DNA from: Ilumatobacteraceae bacterium
GTDB lineage: Bacteria; Actinomycetota; Acidimicrobiia; Acidimicrobiales; Ilumatobacteraceae
Assembly: GCA_025456105.1 (NCBI GenBank)
Contig: JALOLG010000162.1
Span: 1-7,403 of the forward strand
Length of the DNA: 7,403 nucleotides
Direction: 5' to 3'
Every line of letters begins with the position of its first letter. The stretch's first letter is position 1. The position numbers and the translations under genes were made by a program. Under the pieces are notes generated by a model, which was given only the letters and a program-made list of their open reading frames with translations, had not been told where the DNA came from and made no database searches. This document shows positions 1 to 5,551 of this stretch, one piece after another.

Positions 1-149
1 CCGAGTGCCTCGGCGGCGGCGATGCGCTCACCGAGGACGATCTCGACCACCGCTACGAGACGGTCTGCGACCCACGGCTCAACGGCCGCCAGGGCCTCGA
101 CCTCGCGTTCCGCACCGCCGAGCTCGTCAGCACGGTCCACCCCGGCTGA
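1..149 (+). CDS. aroG: 3-deoxy-7-phosphoheptulonate (DAHP) synthase, class II, C-terminal end (partial)
   Basis: This is the 3' end of a gene that begins before the window. Reading from base 3, 48 codons run to the TGA at 147-149. The tail contains ECLGGG, then [15 protein letters not shown], then Q-x-LDLAF and AEL. This matches my memory of the C-terminus of plant-type (class II) DAHP synthases such as mycobacterial AroG, where a TEC(V/L)GG segment is followed by RYET-x-CDPRLN and a final helix LELAF-x-x-AE. The enzyme condenses phosphoenolpyruvate with erythrose 4-phosphate in the first step of the shikimate pathway in the cytosol. The Glu-Cys at the start of the fragment lies close to the metal-binding part of the active site in this family. 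The stop overlaps the next start as TGATG, so the following gene is probably translationally coupled. Identity rests on 48 residues only; aroF and aroG are used interchangeably for this class. Confidence 0.85.
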   Translation, partial: ECLGGGDALTEDDLDHRYETVCDPRLNGRQGLDLAFRTAELVSTVHPG

Positions 150-991
150 TGCGTGCGCTCGGGCTCGCCACCAGCTGGCCACCCGAGCACGTCAGCGTCG
201 CCGTCATCGGCCCGTCGGGCGTCGTCGCGACGTCGGGCGATCCCACGTGGCCCTACCGGTTGGCGTCGATCGCGAAGGTCGTCACCGCGTGGGCGGCGCT
301 CGTCGCCGTCGAGGAGGGCATCGTCTCGCTCGACCACCGGCCGCGCCACATCGAGGTGCAGTCGGGCTGCACGCTGCGCCACCTGCTGTCGCACGCCGGC
401 GGGTACGCGTTCGACGGCCCCGACCCGATCGCCCCGCCGGGCACCCGGCGCATCTACTCCAACACCGGCATCGAGCTGGCCGCGGCCGAGGTCGCCGGTG
501 CGGCCGAGATGCCCTTCGCCGACTACCTCGCGGCCGCCGTGCTCGAGCCGCTCGGCATGCACGCCACCGAGCTGCGGGGATCCCCGGCACACGCGCTGTG
601 GTCGAACCTCGACGACACGAGCCGGTTCGCCCGCGAGCTGCTGCGGCCCACGCTGATCAGCGCGGACACCGCCGCCGACGCCATCCGTCCGCAGTTCCCG
701 ACGCTCGCAGGTATCGTGCCCGGCGTGGGGCGCTTCTCTCCGTGCCCGTGGGGGCTCGGCACCGAGATCAAGGGCGACAAGTCACCGCACTGGACCGGCC
801 GCGCGAACAGCCCGGCCACGTTCGGCCACTTCGGCGGCAGCGGCACGATGATGTGGGTCGACCCGGCCGTCGACACGGCCCTCGTCGCACTCAGCGACCT
901 CCTGTTCGACGAGTGGGCCGACGAGGCGCTGCGGCGCTGGCCCGAGCTGTCCGATGCCGTGCTCCTCGAGCTCGCGGAGCCAGCCAGGTGA
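149..991 (+). CDS. Serine hydrolase, beta-lactamase / class C penicillin-binding-protein-like family
   Basis: A 280-residue protein. Three family motifs are in order: the nucleophile motif S40-I-A-K43 (S-x-x-K), Y103-S-N105 (Y-x-N) and H227-F-G-G-S-G (the H-x-G type third motif). HLLSHAGG at 78-85 is the usual LLxHxSG-like segment of this family, with Ala in place of Thr or Ser. Such proteins are esterases, D-amino-acid peptidases or beta-lactamase homologues; the substrate cannot be read from sequence. Hydrophobic stretches are short and I see no clear signal peptide or lipobox, so a cytosolic location is likely, which argues against a resistance beta-lactamase. It is on the short side for the family, which commonly runs 350-400 residues. 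I chose ATG 149 because it overlaps the DAHP synthase stop (TGATG) and begins just before the folded domain; the open frame extends to base 5 but that part lies inside the upstream gene. The next gene's GTG overlaps its stop. Confidence 0.85.
   Translation: MRALGLATSWPPEHVSVAVIGPSGVVATSGDPTWPYRLASIAKVVTAWAALVAVEEGIVSLDHRPRHIEVQSGCTLRHLLSHAGGYAFDGPDPIAPPGTRRIYSNTGIELAAAEVAGAAEMPFADYLAAAVLEPLGMHATELRGSPAHALWSNLDDTSRFARELLRPTLISADTAADAIRPQFPTLAGIVPGVGRFSPCPWGLGTEIKGDKSPHWTGRANSPATFGHFGGSGTMMWVDPAVDTALVALSDLLFDEWADEALRRWPELSDAVLLELAEPAR
976..979 (+). promoter_or_regulatory. Ribosome binding site (GGAG) for the 156-aa unknown gene
   Basis: GGAG ends eight bases before the GTG at 988. It lies inside the last codons of the serine hydrolase gene and supports choosing GTG 988 as the start of the next gene rather than an internal codon. 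Confidence 0.55.
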
Positions 992-1458
992 ACGGCTTCC
1001 AGCACGGCGACCGGATCCGCGTCGAGCTGGAGGGTGACGACGGCTTGCCACTGGTGCGCTACGGCTTCGTCGACGCGAGCGACGACCGGTGGCCGCGGCC
1101 CGGCGTGCCGGTGATGCTGGACGGTGAGATCGACCCCACGACGGTCATCGACCTGTCACGGATCACCGCCGTCACCATCACCAACCTCGAGCTGCGGCTC
1201 GACGGTGCCGACCTGCTGGTCGATCCGCACCTGCGACGTGGCCTCGTGCAGATGTGGAGCGCCGAGGCCGAGGCGGCCGGGCTCGAGATCCAGGCGCTGC
1301 ACTGCATCGGCGACGGCGTGCGCGACTCCAGCGAGGGCTACGTGCTCGCCGAGCTCAACGCCGGCGGCGACCACTACGTGCTGCGCGCCACCCGCGAGCC
1401 GCTCGACTCAGACGTCGTGCACGTGCGGGCCGATCGGCCCCACCGCTTCCAGCTCTGA
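988..1458 (+). CDS. Hypothetical protein, 156 aa, function unknown
   Basis: I do not recognise this family. GTG 988 overlaps the previous stop as GTGA and is preceded by GGAG with an eight-base spacer, so it is read as the third member of a coupled plus-strand set after the DAHP synthase and serine hydrolase. The product is soluble and acidic. Its first 65 residues look beta-rich, alternating charged and hydrophobic residues (for example RIRVELEG and LPLVRYGFVDA). After a WPRPGVPV turn comes TAVTITNLELRL, then a helical part (LVQMWSAEAEAAGLEIQAL), then further strands ending in HRFQL. No catalytic motif, membrane segment or signal peptide is visible. A small binding or regulatory domain is possible but this is guesswork. 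Its last 17 codons are antisense to the 3' end of the convergent PQ-loop gene. The codon bias matches its neighbours and favours a real gene. Confidence 0.7.
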   Translation: MNGFQHGDRIRVELEGDDGLPLVRYGFVDASDDRWPRPGVPVMLDGEIDPTTVIDLSRITAVTITNLELRLDGADLLVDPHLRRGLVQMWSAEAEAAGLEIQALHCIGDGVRDSSEGYVLAELNAGGDHYVLRATREPLDSDVVHVRADRPHRFQL

Positions 1459-2046
1459 CACCTCGAGTGCGGCGGCTCGACGCGTGGTGTGGAGCCGCCA
1501 GAGGATCGTCGCCGCGCCCACGCCCAGCACGACGCCGTAGAACGCGGTGAGCGGCTCACCGGTCGCGAACCCGTACGTGCCCCACAGCGCAGCATCGAGC
1601 AGCGCGATCTGCCAGGTGCGGGCGGCGACGCCGTCGAGGCGCTCGTGCGTGAGCGCCGCTGCCACGTGCGGCGCGACCCCCATCACGACGCCGAACCCGA
1701 TCACGGTCGCGAGCAGGGTCGACCCGCCCAGCGGGTAGGCGAGCCCGACGGCGAGCGTCCACACCGCGAGCAGCAGCGCGCTCCGACGGTCGGGCGGCCG
1801 CAGGCCGAGCAGCGCGAGCGTGACGACCTCGGGGACCAGCGCCACCAGGCTCGGCACCCACAGCACCGGCCGATCGACGGCGATGCCGTAGGCGAGCCAC
1901 CCTGACGTGGAGACGATGCCGTTCGCCGTGCCCAGCCAGGCGACGCCGGCGCGCTGGCCGGTGCGCCGGATGTGCAGCGGCTGCGGGCACAGCCGGGCCA
2001 CGAAGATGACGCCGCCGAGCCACCCGATCAGGTCCGCGACGGGCAC
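1408..2046 (-). CDS. PQ-loop repeat (SWEET/MtN3-like) membrane protein
   Basis: A 212-residue, very hydrophobic protein with about seven predicted membrane helices (roughly 5-20, 38-56, 61-81, 89-105, 108-124, 146-162 and 166-183) and a polar tail of about 25 residues. The first three-helix unit has a classical PQ-loop: C20-P-Q-P-L-H-I-R-R-T-G, then AGVAWLG and a small-residue-rich helix ending GWLAYG. The second unit repeats the layout, with ALWGTYGFATGEPLTAFYG matching the end of the first, but its motif reads A125-P-H instead of PQ. The 3+1+3 plan is that of SWEET sugar transporters; the bacterial SemiSWEETs have only one unit, so this is a full-length form. The substrate is unknown and could be sugar, amino acid or lipid-linked. 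The start is a GTG seven bases after the thiolase stop, an in-frame stop lies just upstream, and no clear ribosome site is visible, so expression probably depends on coupling to the thiolase. The 3' end overlaps the convergent gene by 51 bases. Confidence 0.8.
   Translation of the reverse strand: MPVADLIGWLGGVIFVARLCPQPLHIRRTGQRAGVAWLGTANGIVSTSGWLAYGIAVDRPVLWVPSLVALVPEVVTLALLGLRPPDRRSALLLAVWTLAVGLAYPLGGSTLLATVIGFGVVMGVAPHVAAALTHERLDGVAARTWQIALLDAALWGTYGFATGEPLTAFYGVVLGVGAATILWRLHTTRRAAALEVSELEAVGPIGPHVHDV
1427..1440. repeat. 14-bp perfect palindrome within the convergent 3' overlap
   Basis: GGGCCGATCGGCCC is its own reverse complement and can fold into a five-base-pair stem with a GATC loop. 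It lies in the only region where transcripts of the plus set (ending 1458) and minus set (ending 1408) both finish. No T-run follows on either strand. It could act as a weak bidirectional terminator or pausing hairpin, but one such palindrome is not very surprising in DNA this rich in G and C. Confidence 0.3.
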
Positions 2047-2053
2047 GACCGGG

Positions 2054-3256
2054 TCAGCTCAGGCGCTCGACGATCATGGCCATGCCCTGGCCGCCACCGA
2101 CGCACATCGTCTCGAGCCCGTACTGCGAGTCGGTGGCCTGGAGCCCGTGGATGAGCGTGGTCATGATGCGGGCACCGGTCATGCCGAACGGGTGGCCGAG
2201 CGCGATCGCCCCGCCGTGCACGTTGAGCTTGTCCCAGGAGATGCCGAGGTGCTTGGCGGACGGGATCACCTGAGCGGCGAACGCCTCGTTGATCTCGACC
2301 AGGTCGATCTGGTCGATGCCCATGCCGGCGCGCGCGAGCGCCTGGCGGCTCGCCTCGATCGGGCCGAGGCCCATGATCTCGGGGTTCAGGCCGCTCACCC
2401 CGGAGGCCACCACGCGTGCGAGTGGGGTGAGGCCGAGCTCGCGGGCCTTGGTGTCGCTCATCACCATCACCGCCGCTGCGCCGTCGTTGAGCGGGCAGGC
2501 GTTGCCGGCGGTGATCTCGCCGTCGGGACGGAACACGGGCTTCAGGCCGGCCAGGCCCTCGGCGGTGGTGCCCGCCCGCGGGCCGTCGTCGGTGCTCACG
2601 ACCGTGCCGTCGGGCAGGGTCACCGGCGTGATCTCCTCGGCGAAGAAGCCGTTCTCGACGTTGGCGACGGCGCGCTGCTGGCTCAGCGCGGCGAACTCGT
2701 CCATCTCCTGGCGCGAGACACCCTCGAGCTCACGGACGTTCTCGGCGGTCTGACCCATGGCGATGTAGATGTCGGGCAGGCCCTCGGGTGGCGTCCACGT
2801 GGACTGACCGCCCTGCGACCTCAGCGCGGTCCGCTCTCCCGGACCGGCGAAGACCGGGTTCGGCGCCGTGTCGCTGGCGCCCGCCGCATACCGGCTGACC
2901 GTCTCGACGCCGGCGGCGATGAAGCAGTCGCCCTCACCCGCCTTGATGGCGTGCGCCGCCATGCGGATCGTCTGCAGGCTCGAGGAGCAGTAGCGGTTGA
3001 CCGTCACACCGGGCACGTCGCCGAGACCCGCCAGCACCGCCACGACACGGGCGATGTTGAAGCCCGATTCCCCGGCCGGCTGGCCGCACCCCATGATGAG
3101 GTCCTCGACGTCGGTGGCCTGGACCTGGGGGACCTTGGCCATCAGCGCGGTGACGATCTGGGCCGACAGGTCGTCGGGGCGGATGGAGACGAGCGACCCC
3201 TTGGCGGCACGGCCGATGGGGCTGCGGGCGGTTGCGACGATGACGGCCTCTGGCAT
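2054..3256 (-). CDS. Acetyl-CoA C-acyltransferase / acetyltransferase (thiolase, FadA-like)
   Basis: A 400-residue thiolase, the normal length for the family. It starts with MPEAVIVATARSPIGRA. The acylated cysteine is C90 in NRYCSSSLQ. N323-E-A-F, H355 in GGAIALGHPFGMTGAR and C385 in CVGGGQGMA complete the catalytic set, so the enzyme should be active. It cleaves 3-ketoacyl-CoA with CoA (beta-oxidation) or condenses two acyl-CoAs. From memory it most resembles mycobacterial FadA3-type thiolases, but the chain-length preference cannot be read. I chose ATG 3256 over the in-frame GTG at 3265 because family members begin at MPEAV, and because the -10-like box TAGTGT overlaps that GTG and ends seven bases before the ATG, as in a leaderless transcript. 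It lies 45 bases after the PIG-L gene and seven bases before the PQ-loop gene. No hydroxyacyl-CoA dehydrogenase or acyl-CoA dehydrogenase is adjacent. Confidence 0.95.
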   Translation of the reverse strand: MPEAVIVATARSPIGRAAKGSLVSIRPDDLSAQIVTALMAKVPQVQATDVEDLIMGCGQPAGESGFNIARVVAVLAGLGDVPGVTVNRYCSSSLQTIRMAAHAIKAGEGDCFIAAGVETVSRYAAGASDTAPNPVFAGPGERTALRSQGGQSTWTPPEGLPDIYIAMGQTAENVRELEGVSRQEMDEFAALSQQRAVANVENGFFAEEITPVTLPDGTVVSTDDGPRAGTTAEGLAGLKPVFRPDGEITAGNACPLNDGAAAVMVMSDTKARELGLTPLARVVASGVSGLNPEIMGLGPIEASRQALARAGMGIDQIDLVEINEAFAAQVIPSAKHLGISWDKLNVHGGAIALGHPFGMTGARIMTTLIHGLQATDSQYGLETMCVGGGQGMAMIVERLS

Positions 3257-3269
3257 GCCGGCCACACTA
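3257..3269 (-). promoter_or_regulatory. Leaderless promoter -10 box (TAGTGT) for the thiolase gene
   Basis: On the minus strand TAGTGT (3269 to 3264) fits the actinobacterial -10 consensus TANNNT and ends seven bases before ATG 3256. This is the spacing expected when transcription starts at the A of the ATG. There is no purine-rich ribosome site before either possible start. A recognisable -35 box is not seen. Confidence 0.55.
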
Positions 3270-3283
3270 CCGACGGCGGCTCG

Positions 3284-3298
3284 CAGGGTCCCAGGGTC
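3284..3298. repeat. Tandem 7-bp direct repeat upstream of the thiolase promoter
   Basis: CAGGGTC occurs at 3284-3290 and again at 3292-3298, with one base between. If the thiolase transcript starts at 3256 the repeats fall at about -28 to -42, over the -35 region. A direct-repeat operator or activator site is possible; chance duplication is the alternative. Confidence 0.25.
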
Positions 3299-3301
3299 GC
3301 G

Positions 3302-4018
3302 TCAGCGGGTGTCGATCACGCGGAACACCTCGGCGCTCGCACCCTCCGGCAGGCCGAACTGCTCGGCCGTCATCCGGAACCAGGCGCGCACGCGCTCGTC
3401 CATCGCCGTCGGGTCGGGGTGCTGGCTCGCATGGGCGTGCAGGGCGCGCAGCTTGCGCTCGACCTGGTGGGTGATGTCGACCACCTCACGGGGCGCGTGG
3501 TGGCCCATCACCCACACCTCGCTCACCGACCACGGCTCGAGCCCGGACGTGAGCAGCTCGGGGAACGCGAACGGGTTGCGGGCGTCGGGATAGACGGCGC
3601 AGAGCGTGGCCTCGCCGGTGGCGGTGTGGTCGGGGTGGCTGCTGTACACCCGGTCGAGGTTGCGCTCGGGCGACTGGGTGATCACCACCTGCGGGCGCAC
3701 CGTGCGGATCACCCGCGAGATCTCGTGGCGCAGCTCGAGCGACGCCACCACCTCGCCGTCCATGTGGCCGAGGAAGTGCAGGTCGTTGACCCCCACCTCG
3801 GCGGCCGCGATCGTCTGCTCCTTGCGGCGGATCGAGGCCATGTCGGCGCGCGGCACGGCATGATCGAACCCGCCCGCCTGGCCGTCGGTGACGAGGCAGT
3901 AGCTCACGGCCACACCGGCGTCGGTGAGGTTGGCCACCGTGCCGGCGGCGCCGAAGTCGACGTCGTCGGGGTGGGCGGTGACCACCAGGGCCCGCTCGAT
4001 CTCGTCGGGGCGCAGCAT
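3302..4018 (-). CDS. PIG-L / LmbE-like zinc-dependent N-acetylglucosaminyl deacetylase family protein
   Basis: A 238-residue protein, a typical length for the smaller PIG-L members. Near the N-terminus A15-H-P-D-D19 follows a beta strand (ALVVTA). H128-P-D-H131 in SSHPDHTATGEA is the second hallmark. In MshB-type enzymes the zinc ligands are the His and second Asp of AHPDD and the last His of HPDH, corresponding here to H16, D19 and H131; D18 would be the general base. All are present, so a metal-dependent amide hydrolase is expected. Known family members deacetylate GlcNAc-inositol (mycothiol synthesis), mycothiol S-conjugates or antibiotic intermediates; which applies here is unclear. It seems cytosolic, with no signal peptide. 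ATG 4018 lies four bases after the stop of the 99-residue gene, with only a weak AGG eight bases upstream, so the two are probably translationally coupled from the promoter at 4330-4335. Confidence 0.92.
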   Translation of the reverse strand: MLRPDEIERALVVTAHPDDVDFGAAGTVANLTDAGVAVSYCLVTDGQAGGFDHAVPRADMASIRRKEQTIAAAEVGVNDLHFLGHMDGEVVASLELRHEISRVIRTVRPQVVITQSPERNLDRVYSSHPDHTATGEATLCAVYPDARNPFAFPELLTSGLEPWSVSEVWVMGHHAPREVVDITHQVERKLRALHAHASQHPDPTAMDERVRAWFRMTAEQFGLPEGASAEVFRVIDTR

Positions 4019-4022
4019 CGCG

Positions 4023-4322
4023 TCAGCCTACGGAGCGCGGGTCCTCGCGCTGCTCGGCCGCCGCGACCACGCGCTCGAGCTCCTCGAGCTGGAGCGGGTC
4101 GCGCACACCCAGCAGCCGGGCGTAGAACCGCAGCCCGTACGACGTGGCGCGCACGCGCACCGGGATCCGCTCGCCGAGGTCGAGCCCGTAGCCGCTCGGG
4201 ATGTCGACCGACACGATGCCCGCATCCTGCAGGTCGCTCTCGTCGGCCGGCAGCTCGCCGCCGTTGAACGCGTACAGGTGGGCATCGACGAAGAACGTGA
4301 ACTCCGAGATGGGTACCGGCAC
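4023..4322 (-). CDS. Small hypothetical protein, 99 aa, upstream partner of the PIG-L deacetylase gene
   Basis: I do not recognise this family. The product starts VPVPISEFTFFVDAHLYAFNGG and has a beta-rich middle (GIVSVDIPSGYGLDLGERIPVRVRATSYGLRFYARLLGV). It ends in a charged helix (PLQLEELERVVAAAEQRE). No cysteine, membrane segment or catalytic motif is seen. The frame stays open upstream into the divergent P450 gene, but those added residues are Arg-rich shadow sequence. I therefore set the start at GTG 4322, which gives a sensible N-terminus and sits seven bases after a TAGGGT box; AGGG could alternatively be a ribosome site with an eight-base spacer. It is first in the minus-strand set, four bases before the PIG-L start, suggesting the two are made together. 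Whether it binds the deacetylase or modifies its substrate range is unknown. Confidence 0.65.
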   Translation of the reverse strand: MPVPISEFTFFVDAHLYAFNGGELPADESDLQDAGIVSVDIPSGYGLDLGERIPVRVRATSYGLRFYARLLGVRDPLQLEELERVVAAAEQREDPRSVG

Positions 4323-4335
4323 GAGCGCGACCCTA
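4323..4335 (-). promoter_or_regulatory. Leaderless promoter -10 box (TAGGGT) for the 99-aa gene and PIG-L gene
   Basis: On the minus strand TAGGGT (4335 to 4330) matches TANNNT and ends seven bases before GTG 4322. The divergent gap is only 23 bases, so any conventional promoter with a leader would have to lie inside the P450 coding sequence. The AGGG within the box could instead serve as a ribosome site. Confidence 0.5.
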
Positions 4336-4345
4336 CGATCGCCCC
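4334..4345 (+). promoter_or_regulatory. Leaderless promoter -10 box (TACGAT) for the P450 gene
   Basis: TACGAT (4334-4339) matches TANNNT and ends six bases before ATG 4346, with no ribosome site between. Its first two bases, T4334 and A4335, are also the paired first two bases of the opposing TAGGGT box, so the two -10 elements overlap back to back. Confidence 0.55.
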
Positions 4346-5534
4346 ATGCAGTCTGTCGCCTTCGACGAGATCGACCTGTCGGACATCGAGTTCTGGCTCG
4401 CGCCCCGCGACTGGCGCGAGGCGGCGTGGAAGACGCTGCGCGACACACCCGGCCTGCCGCACTACCCCGAGCGCGCCATCGAGGGCTACCCGTTCCCGCC
4501 CGGCCCGGGCTACCGGGCGCTCACCCGCCACGACGACGTGTGGCACGTGAGCCGCAACCCGCAGCTGTTCTGCTCGGGGCAGGGATCGAACATCGGCGAC
4601 CTGCCCCAGGAGATGAACGAGTTCTTCGGGTCGATGATCAGCATGGACGACCCGAAGCACTTCCGGCTCCGGTCGATCGTGTCGAAGGGGTTCACGCCCA
4701 AGCAGGTCACCCAGGTCGAGGACTACGTGCGCACCAAGGCGGCGCTCATCGTCGACCGGCTGCTCGAGCGCTACCCGTCGGGCGAGTGCGACTTCGTCGA
4801 AGAGGTCGCGGCACCGCTCCCCCTCGAGGTGATCTGCGACATGATGGGCATCCCCGCCGACGACACCGAGCAGATCTTCCACTGGACGAACACGATCCTC
4901 GGGGCCGGCGACCCCGACGTCGGCGGCGACTACGGGCACCTCATGACGACGGCCCTGGAGATGTTCCAGTACGCCCAGACGCTCGGCGAGCGAGCAGCTC
5001 ACGCCCCAGGAGTTCGGCTCGTTCTTCATCCTGCTCGTCGTGGCGGGCAACGAGACCACCCGCAACGCCATCAGCCACGGCATGAAGGCGCTCACCGACT
5101 TCCCGGAGCAGAAGGAGAAGTGGTTCGCCGACTTCGAGGGGCACCAGCGCACCGCCGTCGAGGAGATCGTCCGCTGGGCCACCCCCGTCATCCACTTCCG
5201 CCGCACGGTCACCGAGGACACCGAGCTCGCCGGGGTGCCACTGCAGGCCGGCGAGAAGGTCGTGATGTTCTACTCGTCGGCCAACCGCGACGAGCGGGTG
5301 TTCGACGACCCGTACACCTTCGACATCACGCGCCCGCTGCAGCCGCCGCAGGTGGGCTTCGGCGCCGGCGGCCCGCACTTCTGCCTGGGCGCGAACCTGG
5401 CCCGCCGCGAGATCGCCGTCATGTTCGACGAGATCCGGCGGCGGCTGCCCGACATGCGGATCACCGGCGAGCCCGCCTACCTGCAGAGCAACTTCATCAA
5501 CGGCATCAAGCGGCTGCCCTGCGCCTGGAGCTGA
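4346..5534 (+). pseudogene. Cytochrome P450, CYP124-like, disrupted by a frame-shifting internal deletion
   Basis: The gene reads in one frame from ATG 4346 to codon 215 (GAG 4988-4990), then must skip C4991 and continue from 4992 to the TGA at 5532-5534 (180 residues). The first part has FFGSMISMDDPKHFRLRSIVSKGFTP, the C-helix region, and LPLEVICDMMGIP, then IFHWTNTILG. The second part has the I-helix AGNETTRN, the K-helix E-I-V-R (5163-5174) and the haem loop FGAGGPHFCLG with the iron-binding Cys at 5382-5384. From memory this aligns closely with mycobacterial CYP124, an omega-hydroxylase of methyl-branched lipids, including the final GIK-x-LP-x-x-W. In CYP124 about 21 residues (the H-helix region) lie between the two halves. 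Their loss plus one extra base equals a net loss of about 62 bases. Without repair, the first frame runs on to 5719 with no haem site. Both halves look well preserved, so the damage is recent or is an assembly or sequencing error. Confidence 0.85.
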
Positions 5535-5551
5535 GCGCTCGACGCGCTCAG
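5531..5551. terminator. Hairpin shared by convergent genes, containing both stop codons
   Basis: CTGAGCGC (5531-5538) and GCGCTCAG (5544-5551) form a perfect eight-base-pair stem with the loop TCGAC. The TGA of the P450 gene (5532-5534) and the TGA of the minus-strand flavin-binding gene (5550 to 5548) sit at matching places in the two arms. There is no T-run after it on either strand, so it would be a GC-rich, U-less terminator of the kind proposed for actinobacteria, working in both directions. Confidence 0.5.

Noticed and set aside
22..987. Upstream extension of the 156-aa gene
   Set aside because: The extension is Arg-rich shadow sequence of the serine hydrolase. GTG 988 with GGAG and the GTGA overlap gives a proper start.
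1907..4267. A long plus-strand open frame of 786 codons
   Set aside because: It lies antisense to the thiolase and PIG-L genes, whose motifs are unmistakable. Its His/Arg/Gly/Asp-rich composition is what antisense reading of high-GC coding DNA gives.
4323..4448. Upstream extension of the 99-aa gene to 141 residues
   Set aside because: The added residues are Arg/Ser/Pro-rich and antisense to the well-conserved N-terminus of the P450 gene.
4985..4997. Programmed ribosomal frameshift in the P450 gene
   Set aside because: There is no slippery run, and a frameshift would not restore the roughly 21 missing residues that the family normally has here.
4028..5221. A minus-strand open frame of 397 codons
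   Set aside because: It is antisense to the P450 gene and out of frame with the 99-aa gene. It has no recognisable domain and ends in Arg/Ser-rich shadow sequence.
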